Assembly: GCF_029962835.1 (NCBI RefSeq)
Contig: NC_080588.1
Coordinates: 49,397,001-49,461,000, forward strand
Length of the DNA: 64,000 nucleotides
Source of the DNA: Magnolia sinica
Taxonomy: Eukaryota; Streptophyta; Magnoliopsida; Magnoliales; Magnoliaceae
Direction of reading: 5' to 3'
Of the stretch, positions 47,381 to 57,539 are shown piece after piece. The first letter of the stretch is position 1; each line of letters starts with the position of its first letter. The notes beneath the pieces were generated by a model that saw nothing but the letters and a program-made list of their open reading frames with translations, was not told where the DNA came from and did not search any database. The translations under genes were made by a program, and so were the position numbers.

Positions 47381-49740
47381 GGTTTTTATCATAGAATTCA
47401 TAATTGCTTTTAAACTATGTATGTACTATACTATGTATCTGAGTATTCACAACCACAATCAAATTGTTTAGAGATATTCGTGTACCTGTTTTCATCTAAA
47501 AGAAGAGTCACTATGATATCTCAGTATGATAATCTAAAAATTTCCAAACATGAGTAAGCACATGAGTGCACATATAATTTTGTACATTATGTTCACACAA
47601 TTCAATCAAACATAAGGCCACATGTGTGATCGAGGACCTGTATTAAATTTACAGGTACAATTAAGAAGTGTGGGTGTATTAAAGTCGTACTTGACTCAAG
47701 CTAACTAGTTGTAATAAATGATCAAGCGATTTGCGAATAGATAAGAGTGAGTCCTTTAGGATGGATTCTTTTTGCCTTACGGCTTCAAAACTTTTCTTTC
47801 ATCATTAATTGCAATTAATATTTCTCAAAGAAATAATGGTAGATGAATATATAAAAAGAATGCTAAAATAATGTCAAGTTTATTAATATTGAACGAATGC
47901 CAAGAAGTGTTGCAGCAGAAATTTAAAGCCAGTGTTCGGATGAGGCAACTAAGTAATTTACTTTTTTTTAAGAGCTAGATGACTTTTTGGTTGTTACTAA
48001 TGACTTCTATCTTGCCTTCCTATCTATTCATTATCCATATGACAGATGCTGTAATGGCCTCGTTACAGGTGCCCAGATGCCAAATCCATGTGCTTGTTAT
48101 TTATTTCACCTAGTAAATACTTTAAGAAAAATAATAATAATCAAAACTATGACAGTTAGAATTCTATTTGCAAATGGTCACCTAGACAAGCAAACTGATG
48201 TCACTAGCTCATGAGAGCATACCTTGCTTGGTGTAGTACAATGCAGACCAACACACTATGCATAAATGTTAAAGAGAATAAAATTAATGCCCTTTCCATA
48301 CAATTAAGCTGAGGAATATGAAAGAAATCATATTGTAGTTGAATCTGTTTAGCAGTTCAAATTAAGCAGCAGAAAATCAAAGAGCTCAATTCAAAACATA
48401 CATCAAAAGAAAGTTAAAGGACAACTTTCCAATTATAGTTAATAGATATTACTCAGAAGTAGAATTTACCTGTTAAGTTTGTATCCCTTGGAACATCCAC
48501 CAACAATGCAGGTCCTACTAAAAAAAAATCAACAATTAGAATGTTTATAGTGAAATTAGACAAAAGCCAATATATGATTGGGCATAAAGCATTTGTAGGT
48601 GGCTTTTCCAGTCCACTATCAAATCTCATGGCTCTACACCAAAAATATTATCTTAAACCACAGTATACGTGCTTCGATGAGGACTCAGGATCAGCCATGT
48701 GAAAACCTTATATTCCCTGATGAGGTTCTACCCCACAGAAATGCTCTTTAACGGAACTTTATCTCACTCATTTGAACACCTATTGATTCTACCAATAGAT
48801 TGCAGAATCATTCGAGCCTTTCAATTCACAATGATATCTTGTGCTGAGTTTGGGTGCACAAGGGAATTGGATTGCCAAATTCAGTCTAATGAAAAGCAAC
48901 TAACAAACTAATAATGTTTCCAAGTATCATAATGAGGAAGCAGCCTACAAATTACAGTTACATACCTTTTCAGTCTAACTAGAAAGTAACTTAATTACAA
49001 TACGGAGCCTGGACAGAGGTTGCAGCTGCAGCTACAGGTGCAGGCACACATTCCAGAACGACTGCCGTCTCCAAAACCTGCAGGACCCAACAATCAGCAA
49101 GACACGGGGAAAAAAAAACTTGGGAGGAAGAAGGCAATCTTGAGGGTATTGGTGACATTTCGTCCCTAAGGCCGGAACCCGCCAAGGATGCTGATCTCCT
49201 GCGACGTGAGTCCTGCATGCCCCATGACTGTTAGATCATGACTGTCCATTCTCTACAATCATGTGGAAGGATCTGAAAGCATAAAAGAAGAATTGGATAC
49301 GAGAAGAAGTGAATTTAAATTCCTACATAAAACAAAAGAGTAAAATTCAAGAAATTTGTACACTATATACCCCAATTGCAGACACGTGTCTTGCACTTTG
49401 CAATCTCAAAGGGATTTGTATCAGTTTTCAGTCTGAAACTCACACTATATACCTCTTGTCACCCTACCCTGCATGACCACAAAACAAAAGGCAGCAAAGG
49501 GACAAAAAAGGAATGGAAGTGAGGCTACTAAGGATGGCTGTTAATGATGTGAGTTTCTACAACTGTTTCTGTTCTTACTTGGCAAACACACAGGAATTCT
49601 TAAATGGATGGTGGATGCATAGCTTATACAAATGACAACTGTTTGGTTGCTACAGTACACAAAAATAAATCCAATCTATGCAAATGATATGTTTTAGATA
49701 AACAAAGACACCAAGACTCCAATTTTAACTTCTGTGCAGA
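47381..49740. other. CACTA interior with no assigned gene
   Basis: AT-rich. A 48-nt segment at 48470-48517 has both splice consensus sites (minus) and open frames but is too short to identify. A minus-strand segment at 49218-48991 with a Ser/Ala-rich 75-codon frame could be a further captured exon. Neither has a recognised family. Confidence 0.35.
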
Positions 49741-49744
49741 AAAC

Positions 49745-49870
49745 CTCTGCATCGTCACCCCATATGAACTTCATCCTGCCCATGGCATAAGGTGGGTATG
49801 CCACCATGTCCCCTTTTCTAACTTCGAATCCATCTGGTAAGGTATCGTCTGCTAGGCAGTATTTCCCATT
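49745..49870 (-). pseudogene. Captured CYP704-like cytochrome P450 exon
   Basis: A 126-nt, 42-codon, phase-0 exon with acceptor TTTCTAG and donor after GATGCAGAG. It encodes DDTLPDGFEVRKGDMVAY, then YAMGRMKFIWGDDAE, the stretch between the ExxR and PERW motifs in CYP704/CYP86-clan omega-hydroxylases. No heme-binding exon is present, so no active enzyme can result. Confidence 0.8.
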
Positions 49871-50224
49871 CTAGAAACATTACAAAATCAATACAAATGC
49901 CATCAGCAATTTATTGAAGAATTTTTATATGTGATTAGATGTAGTGATTGAACTCTGCCATGTCTACTCGCGATTGCCCACATGCAAATGTAAAATGTGT
50001 TTGTTTGATCTGGGCCGTTCCTTAGGTTGCATGCAACTCTCAGACTACAAAAAATCTAAGTATTGAAATAAACCATTGTAAATAAATGCCATTTGATGAT
50101 GTGTTCGAGCATGTACCCATCCCGTTCCCCAAAAAGTATTGCCGTAGACATCAAAAAGAAGACTAATTCTTAGGTCACAGCAAAGCAGTACACAACACAA
50201 ACTTTGAAAACTAAGGGAACATAC

Positions 50225-50298
50225 TTCATCTAAAAACTGATCCTTTAAGGATCCTCTAGCTTTCTTAATGATTTGGATGGCCTCTAAGTTTGTACTTC
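50225..50298 (-). pseudogene. Captured CCT-beta (TCP-1 chaperonin) exon
   Basis: A 74-nt exon with acceptor TTGGCAAG and donor GTATGT encodes STNLEAIQIIKKARGSLKDQ then FLDE. This matches the CCT2 block whose usual form is IQIIKK-GGSLKDSFLDEGF. The second residue of the usual GG is kept and the first is Arg. Confidence 0.75.
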
Positions 50299-50624
50299 CT
50301 TGCCAAGAAAAGAGATGATTTAGAATAAAGCTGAAATTGAATTGTCACAACTAAAACAAAATAATTCAGTTTATCATGGTATACTATGACATGGAATTGC
50401 AAAAAATTATTCTAAATAAACAAATACAGAAAGATCATAATCTTTCAAGGCCCAACATTTTTAAAAAAAAAAAGAAGAAAAAAAAAAGAAAAAAAAGAGG
50501 ATATTATTGGATTACTTTCTCCAAATCCTCTAGCAAATATGTATCAGTAGATTGTCTCCTTGCAATCAAATGATTTCAGAAATTTAACAAAAAACAGATC
50601 AGTAGAGCACACTGACCTGGTCTT

Positions 50625-50680
50625 CAAAAACTGACCATGGACTTCCTGATCTTGACTGTCCAGCAGGTATCTGCAGAGGT
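50625..50680 (-). pseudogene. Possible captured exon of unknown gene
   Basis: Acceptor CCTCTGCAG, an open 48-nt segment encoding PAGQSRSGSPWSVFEDQ, and donor GTCAGT. It may belong with the NAC piece or to another gene; I cannot identify it. Confidence 0.35.
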
Positions 50681-51371
50681 GGAAGGAAAAAGGTACTAAA
50701 ATTCTACAAACATTTGACTTTGCTATAAGCAATCTTTAGAGGTAACATGCACTAAAATTCTGCAACCATTTGACTTTGCTGTAATGCAATCTTTTGAGCT
50801 AATAAACACTCTTTAATGTTTGTGGTATCTTATTAAAAAACCATGTTGAACATTAGATTTCATATTTATTCTATTTACATGGGTTTCGATTTCACAAAAC
50901 CATTAAAATGACCAAACAGAATTTTCAAAAACAGAGTGCCAACATCAATGAAAATACAGCTTCTAACAGGAACTTCATTTCCATCAATGAAAATATTCCA
51001 TAAGTTCTCAAGACATAAAAAAGCATAGCTAAACCAACATGGAAGTCAAAAGATGAAAGGTTGTGCTTGAGAGAGATCCATGAGCCATGATATTAGAATG
51101 GTTAAAAAGAAAAAAATTGAAATGATGAAACAAAAATTCCAATTCACTAGCCCATAAGTGGCAGCCCAGATATGTTGAATCAAGCACTACTGTGTAATTA
51201 CAGTGAAACAAGCACTACTGTTGAATCAAGCACTACTGTGTAACTACTGGGAAATGAGAAGCTTAGACCTTTGAAGGAAATTGCTAACGAGTACAACCTG
51301 GTATAAATGCACCGAGTAATGCTATAGCCAAATATTATTCTGCCAAAAGAGCCACAAGACTAGCTCGTTAC

Positions 51372-51741
51372 CTCAACAGTATGACTTCCATGGGAAGCTG
51401 AAGCCTCAATGTCCTTGTCAAACAATTTCGACAGCAGCTCATTGATATTAAAATACTCAAGCAAAGAAGGATCCTCCTCGCCAACAACAGGAGACAGTTG
51501 TGTGGTTCCAACAATGAATCACACCCTATCCCAGCCTCAGTTGCGCAGTTTGTCATGACCATATTTTGGCCATCTGCTGAACCAGGTGAAGGAGAACTAG
51601 AGCCAGCAAGAGGAAGAGATAACGAAGAATTGTTTCCCGCATCATCATCCCAATCTTCTTCTCTAAATGGTGCTCCATGCTGTTCACCATTTTTCGGGCC
51701 CGGTCCACTCTTTTTTAAAACTTTGCAGAGCACAAATGCAT
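51372..51741 (-). pseudogene. Captured NAC transcription factor exon
   Basis: An exon with acceptor TTTTGCAAG (51742) and donor GTAACG (51371). It starts [20 protein letters not shown], the end of a NAC domain, then [12 protein letters not shown] and a Ser/Pro-rich region. About two thirds through (near 51510) the frame shifts by one base; the other frame then reads [20 protein letters not shown] to the donor. The DNA-binding N-terminal exons are absent. Confidence 0.8.
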
Positions 51742-52584
51742 CTTGCAAAAAGAAAAGAGAAAAATACACCCAACTCAGTTTGGGAACAAACAAAATTGGT
51801 CATGTTGGGGTTTCTTGTACACATGTTTAAAATGGGTTGTGGTTCTATATAGTACAAGAAGTTTCCTCTATAGCACAAATGGACAGTGGTTAACATTCAA
51901 CTAACAAATATGGTTACAAAAAGGAGCATTTAAATGCATATACAAAGCTTCTTTTTGATGTTTGAGATCAACCACAAACAACCTACATTAATACATATGT
52001 GCATGCACATACATACTCGCTACACAATACACATACATAGTAATGTCCATCCATAACTACATTCATATGCACTACACAAACATACATATAAATGCATACA
52101 TAAAATCAAAAGTGTCGCTTTACGGGTTCATGAGACATCCATGTATGTGTGTTTCAGCAATTTACATATTTGACAACAACCTGACAAAATCTGAACCACT
52201 ACAAATGTACAATAGTTTCAAGCCTTCATTTTGATCGAAATCACTCATTCATTGAAATTTTACCTGTCAGAAGCTAAAAGTAAACCAAGGAAAATTAACA
52301 AAATTTGTAGGCAGACATGAACTCTGACCATCTTTTTTGAAAAAAACAAAGTGAGTTGTGCTCATAAATAAACTTTATGGTCTATATATTCCTTTGTGGG
52401 AAAAAAAAAATCCTCATCATCATTCCCAACTGCAAACCTAACAACAATGGATTCCTTAACCTGGGTTTCAGTGGGGATATCAAGTTATATATTCTTCTCA
52501 ATTTCAATCCTGGTTTTCTTTTTATATATTTAGACTGGAGTATTAAACAGGACTGGAGTTTTTGTATTTAGACTGGAGTATAAG

Positions 52585-52765
52585 CAGGACTTGTTGTTAA
52601 TGTTGTTGTTGTTGTTATTCTTATTATAATATTTTGTTTGGCATGTCATATTGTTAGGATTCATGATCGAAGTAATGGCATAAGCTTGATGGCGGCTGCC
52701 AACCAGATGCAACCCCTCTCCTTTATCTAGGCTTGGGATCAGCAATGAGAGCACTGATCCCACAT
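52585..52765 (-). mobile_element. SINE-like repeat (Au-like), copy 2
   Basis: A (TTG)n run, then TTGATGGCGGCTGCCAACC, GATGCAACCCC and TAGGCTTGGGATCAGCAATG. It shares its right part with 23525-23650. Inserted in the CACTA element. Confidence 0.5.
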
Positions 52766-52830
52766 GAGCAGTGTAATAGACTATTACATAAGTTGATTAC
52801 AATCAAGTGCTATTTAATAGTCTGTTAAAG

Positions 52831-53400
52831 TAAAAGGTTCTACATGTCTTGGAAAACTGCTAGTAGCCATAAAGCCCTTTTCATACCTAAAATGCAATTT
52901 ATCAACAACTTTTTTTTTTTTGGCAAATGTGGGCCAGATCACTACTTTTTCCACAAGTTTTGATTAATTCCAATATGTAAGTACTAAAGCATCCTAAGCA
53001 CTTTAAGAACAATTTATCACCAAACTAATGAAAATTACACAATTTATAAATAAAGATCAAAGAGCACTTCTAACAGGTCCCTAATAATCTAATCAAAGAC
53101 TTTCTTCATGGTCGTAACAGATGAAACGAACTGTCCTCTTTAAGAGCAAGTCCCCTGAAACTCTTTTTATAGCAAAGAAACCTGCAGATCCTCACTTGAA
53201 TGGAGGACATCTACATTTAAGAAAGCATCAAATAAATGAAAACTGCTTGCAAGAATCTAACAAAAGCATGACCTCTAGGACTCCCAAAGGCAAAGGACTA
53301 AGAGAAGAAGGAAAGACATGTACCCACGGTGGACAAATGCCTTGTGGAACTATGGACGAACTTGATAGACCAAATACCATGTAGATATAACAACATGTTG
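52831..53400. other. CACTA interior, no supported gene
   Basis: An 87-codon plus-strand ORF (53121-53384) is hydrophilic and has no recognisable family. The rest is AT-rich. Confidence 0.35.
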
Positions 53401-53939
53401 ATAGCCACTGACATCACTTTCTGAAGTAATGGCACTGCTCGAGCTCGGGTCTCCATCTTCACTCACCAAATCCAACATCTGCTCAGATCCATCACCATCT
53501 CTGATCTACCTGTGTTACAAATTCGGCATCAACTCAGACCTATCATCTCCGCTCATTGAAACCCACCACCGTCCCCTCATTGAAAACTGAAAACCCATCT
53601 CTCCTTAGCTGTAACCGCTGAAAACCTTTGTTCTCATCCAACCTTCGACCATAGATGTCGCCCATTGCAATCCGATCAGGCCAAATCCACCCTCATTGTA
53701 GTCCCTTCAAATCCATCAGGTCAGGCCATCACCCAAATCTGACAGCCCCCAAAATCCTTTCCGCATCCGCCATTAGAACCCCCTTGAACCTCTGCCACTG
53801 CCTCTTCTCTGTTGGAATCATCACATGCAAACCCGGAGAGCGAGGGAATGAGAAAGGAAGGGGGAGACGTGGGAATGAGAAAGGGGTTTTGACGGGTGTG
53901 AGATTGAGATTGAGAAAGATAGAGAAGAGCGGTGCGGGA

Positions 53940-53996
<57 letters not shown>

Positions 53997-54040
53997 CGGG
54001 GGAATAGGGTTGAGTGGAGGGAAATGAACATTTCGTGAGA
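53401..54040 (-). other. Leader-like region at the CACTA right side
   Basis: GC-richer and pyrimidine-rich on the minus strand, with (C)n and (CT)n tracts at 53942-53998 and an open frame starting at about 53830. Its position, just inside the right subterminal repeats and upstream of all captured fragments, fits a promoter and first exon for a minus-strand chimeric transcript. This is inference. ORFs through the (CT)n tract are low-complexity. Confidence 0.35.
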
Positions 54041-54049
54041 GGGAGAAAA

Positions 54050-54930
54050 GAAAAAGGCTACGCGGTTTTCCGCATTTTTACCTGTTACGGCCCTACTATG
54101 GTTTTTAACCGTAGCTAAAATCCAATATGACCATAGCCATTGTGCAATCCGTAACAGCCCCTCCACGATTCACATTTCACGGGATCTGGATGGACGACCT
54201 TGTCAAGGGCTTTGTGGGGCCCATCTTGATGCAATCGATATATCCACTCTGTCCATTAATTTTGTAATTTTTTTATAGGGAATGAACCCAACATCTAGGC
54301 AAATCAAAGGTCAAATTGAACCACACCATCGATCAATGGATTAATCTCCACTCTTTCCTACCATGTGGTCCAGTTGAGCTTTCGATCTACTTCCTTTTTT
54401 GGGTTCTTGCCCTAAAATACTCTTAACAAACGGATAGACGTATTAGATGGAGAACACACATTTTAATGGGCCTTGTAGAGTCCCTTATGGGGTATCCAAG
54501 GTTGTACGCAGGTCTGACAGAGTTAGCCTTTAGCTACGGTTTGGACAGTATTAGCTACAGTTTTTGGGTTGCTTGGAATGAGTTGAAAAATGGGAGAGAA
54601 AGGGTTGTAAAGAGAGAGATGTGATAGAGTGATGGATGGGAGAGAGAGGGATGGGTGTGTAAGGGCCTTTTTGACTTTTGTGGTAGATTTTGTAAGAAAG
54701 GTATGGGTGGTGTAAGAAACTTTTGACTTTAGAGTTGCTTGGGGATGGGTGAGAGGTGATGGTGTACTTGATATGTACTTGACATGATGGGATTGATTGA
54801 TTGATGTGATAAGTCGTAGAAATTCTCTCAGAATTCGCACGCGCGGCGTTTTAAGCCATAGCAAATGAGCTACAGTTTATAGGCATAGCTAAAAACCAGA
54901 ATAGTCCGTAGCCTTTCATTGTTTTTTTGG
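54050..54930. repeat. CACTA right subterminal repeats
   Basis: Diverged AACCGTAGCTAAAA, AGCTACGGTTTGG and AGCCATAGCAAATG units on both sides of the MITE. They are less regular than the left side. Confidence 0.6.
54205..54500. mobile_element. MITE inside the CACTA right subterminal region
   Basis: GTGGGGCCCATCTTGATGCA at the left and TTTTAATGGGCCTTGTAGAG at the right, with paired CCACACCATCG and CCATGTGGTCCAGTTGAG blocks. It splits the CCGTAGC-type repeats. Confidence 0.45.
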
Positions 54931-55731
54931 TAGTGTTGGCTAAGCCGGGGGACCCTTTGATGCCTAAGTCAGGTCAAGGGAATCTGGGTCTAAGTTGGGA
55001 AGTAGAGGGAGAGTGCAAGATGTTGCGTACCTGTAGCAATGGGGTCTTCATTGTATTTATACCTGATCATCAGACGGACTGGGTCCGTTAATCTTGGCAC
55101 GATCCGCTCAATCAGTGGGATTTTCGGATCGTGGGGATATTGCCCGCAATCTAGGGATCGTGTAGCATATCGTGCATATCTGTCGGCGAGGTAATCGGTC
55201 ATGCCTGCTCAAGGTAGTTTATTATTTTAGCGCATGAAGCGTCAGCATTCCTCCCTGGCCTCGGCTCGGGACTTTTGGTCGAATAGGCCCTGACTAATGT
55301 GGACACGGGCCTTTACTGTTGGTTTGTTAAACGTGGATTGTGTCATGAGTTTGAGTTGACCACCAGTTTGGATGGAATGTGGACTTGGCTTTATTCATCT
55401 GTCGAGCATTCTAGAGGTCTTCCCTTCGAGCTCCGCGGCGGGTTGGCAAATTTGTCTGGTCGAGATAAATTTTCCTGCAACTAATGTAAGTGGTTAATTT
55501 ATTCGTTTTTGGTCGGGACTGCCTGTAGCTTTTGACTTGAGCTTCACATTGTCTATCTTGGATCACTTCGAACTGACTACTATCCTCGGATGAGGAATGC
55601 GACTGGGACCAAACCGAGAATTCCTCCTTTTCTTCAGCAGCGTTGTCCATTCAGACTACTTATTATGCATCCGATTGGATTAGTATGCTGTGGCTCCTAG
55701 GATTTGAAGGGGTTTGGATCTTCCCATAATA

Positions 55732-55960
55732 AACCGTTTGGATGGAAGATAAAAATCAAGATTGAACGTAGGAAGATTTCAATAGTAGGCATTTCTTTCC
55801 CATTTTTCTCTCTTGTGTAGCTCACTTAAAATTTGGATCCACTTCATTTTTGGTCCCCTATATTCAATTGAGCTATACAAAAGTATAGATGGGGTGAATT
55901 TCTCAAAAACATTGCAACAGGCCCACGTAGCTTCTGAGTGCAAATTCACATCCTCTGCGA
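55732..55960. mobile_element. Right half of the MITE split by the gypsy element
   Basis: Continues the MITE broken at 33998. GAATTTCTCAAAAACATTGC and GGCCCACGTAGC form the inverted partner of ACGTGGGCCCAC and GAGAAATTCACTC near 33775-33810. Confidence 0.6.
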
Positions 55961-57035
55961 GGGGAACGGAAAGAGTGGTGATAGAACACATCACCCTTAA
56001 AAACTTCCTAAGCCCACTGTAATGTTTACATCATGATTATTTTCCATCCAACCTGTTGACAAGGTCTAAACTTAGATGAAGTGAAAAAACAAATATCATC
56101 TTGATCCAAACTTTTGTAGCCTATAAAAAGTTTTTAATGACCAATAACCATTGTTTCTTATGATACGGTTCATTGAAGATTTGGATCTATTTCATTTTTT
56201 GTCTCATATTATAAAATGATTTGTCAAAACTGATGGATGGATATAAAATAGGTGCATCAAGGTGGGCCCCATTGTAAGGGCTGGACTGTCTTGAATGAGG
56301 CTAGGGCACATCTAATGCACTTTCAATGCCCCTTTTATAAAGAAATATCATCCTTGAAAGATGAAAAGATTTTGATTGTGAAGATTATTCAAGAAAATTT
56401 TGCCCAATCAAAAGGATGGCTGTACATGAGATTATATGATGATGACGAATCCTGTAATATGGCAAGCTATAAATCTTCCATGTACCATCTTGAATCTCCT
56501 TTCCTTAACAAAGGAAAGATGATCAACAACAATTATAAAAGACACAAGTTCATGAACACATTCTTTTGAGCTTATTATCTTTAGAAGAAATATGACTCAT
56601 CCTCAGGCCATCCCCCAAACCATTTAGCCTGTTACGCGTACCTGTCTGGTTGGGCGCTCATCCCTGCTGAGTGCCGGATGTGTTGCGTGCTCTCTCATTG
56701 TTCGCCAGATGTGTTTGCGCGCCCTCTTATGGTATGGTCTACTGAAGATTTGGATCTATTTCATTTTTTGTCTCATATTATAAAACGATTTATCAAAACG
56801 ATGGATGAGTATAAAATAGATGCATCAAGGTGAGCCACATGGTAAGGGTCTTGGATGAGGCTGGGGCGCATCTAATCCGCTTTGGTCTGCGAGTGAGGTG
56901 GATTGCCTCATGAGTTACTCGGCACCCTAATCTCTGCTGGGCCCACTGCCATGTATGTGTCTTATCTACACCATCTATCGGCTTTTCAAGCTTATTTCAG
57001 GGCATGAGCCTAGAATTGGAGGAAGCGGATTGTGT
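55961..57035. repeat. MITE sequence with a roughly 150-bp direct duplication
   Basis: 56165-56320 and 56730-56885 share GAAGATTTGGATCTATTTCA, TTTTTTGTCTCATATTATAA, CATCAAGGTG and GGGCGCATCTAAT-like blocks in the same order and orientation. The 105-codon ORF between them (56252-56569) has no recognised family. Confidence 0.5.
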
Positions 57036-57039
57036 GCTA

Positions 57040-57515
57040 ATTCAGCATGACTCACTGAGTATACTGTGGGGGCTGCCGTCATGTATGTGTTTCTTATCCA
57101 CAAGTTCATCCGTTTCTCCCGCTCATATTTGGGTATGAGTCCAAAATTGAAGCAAATCCAAAATTCAAGTGGACCACATCACAGAAAATAGTGGGAATTG
57201 AGCAACTAATGTTGAAAATTTCTTAGGGGTCATAGGATCAAGCTGATATTTATGTTTTCCCTTTACCCATGTCTGTTTGATCTTATGAACAGATTAGATG
57301 ATAAATAAACATCACTGTAGGCACTAGGAAGGTTTCAATGGTAGACACCATTATCTCCACTGTTTCCTGTGGTGTATTCTACTTGATCTTTGGATATCCT
57401 TCAATTTTGGTCTCATGCCTAAAATGAGATGGATGATGTGGATAAGACACATACATCACAGTGGGCCCCAAAATCTACTCCATAGGCTATAGCGTGCTGA
57501 GTTACTTAGTACGCC
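57040..57515. mobile_element. GGGCCCC-type MITE
   Basis: Inverted ends around ACTGAGTATACTGTGGGG and its diverged complement near 57510, with GTCATGTATGTGTTTCTTAT and GACACATACATCACAGTGG. Internal paired blocks as in family C. Confidence 0.5.
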
Positions 57516-57539
57516 ATCTACGTCCAACACCGACTTTGG

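Larger units (their letters stand above)
45446..54935 (-). mobile_element. CACTA (En/Spm) element carrying host gene fragments
   Basis: 9.49 kb with inverted ends CACTACCAGAAAAATGGGC and TTTTTTTGGTAGTG. The 3-bp flanks are CTG (45443-45445) and TTG (54936-54938); the uninterrupted LTR has CTG here, so this is a CTG duplication with one C/T change. Subterminal regions (45470-45940 and 54060-54930) carry many CTACGGNTNAAANCCGTAG-type units. No TNP1/TNP2 transposase is visible. The interior holds pieces of at least four unrelated host genes, all on the minus strand, so it is a non-autonomous Pack-CACTA-type element. Confidence 0.85.
33999..55731 (-). mobile_element. Tat-like Ty3/gypsy retrotransposon with nested insertions
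   Basis: The element reads on the minus strand. LTRs are at 33999-34892 and 45344-55731, the latter split by a CACTA element. Both outer edges carry AACCG (33994-33998 and 55732-55736), a 5-bp target duplication. Without the CACTA and the solo LTR the element would be about 11 kb. The order GAG-PR-RT-RH-IN, the primer site GGCGCCGTCTGTGG and a long non-pol region with an antisense gene fit the Tat lineage. It is inserted in a GGGCCCAC-type MITE whose halves rejoin across the insertion. Confidence 0.9.
45344..55731 (-). repeat. 5' LTR of the gypsy element, split by a CACTA insertion
   Basis: The pieces 45344-45445 and 54936-55731 together match 33999-34892. The outer end reads CATAATA where the other LTR has CATAACA, so the terminal CA dinucleotide is mutated to TA. 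Confidence 0.9.

Noticed and set aside
48470-48517. Short segment with splice sites reading GPALLVDVPRD, reminiscent of thiamine-enzyme motifs
   Set aside because: 48 nt with two open frames is too little to assign; mentioned only as possible.
53729-54166. 145-codon minus ORF with poly-Ser/Leu
   Set aside because: Much of it is the translated (CT)n/(C)n tract; at most a leader exon, noted as such.
56252-56569. 105-codon ORF with a hydrophilic sequence
   Set aside because: Overlaps MITE sequence at its start and shows no recognisable family; no splice context found.
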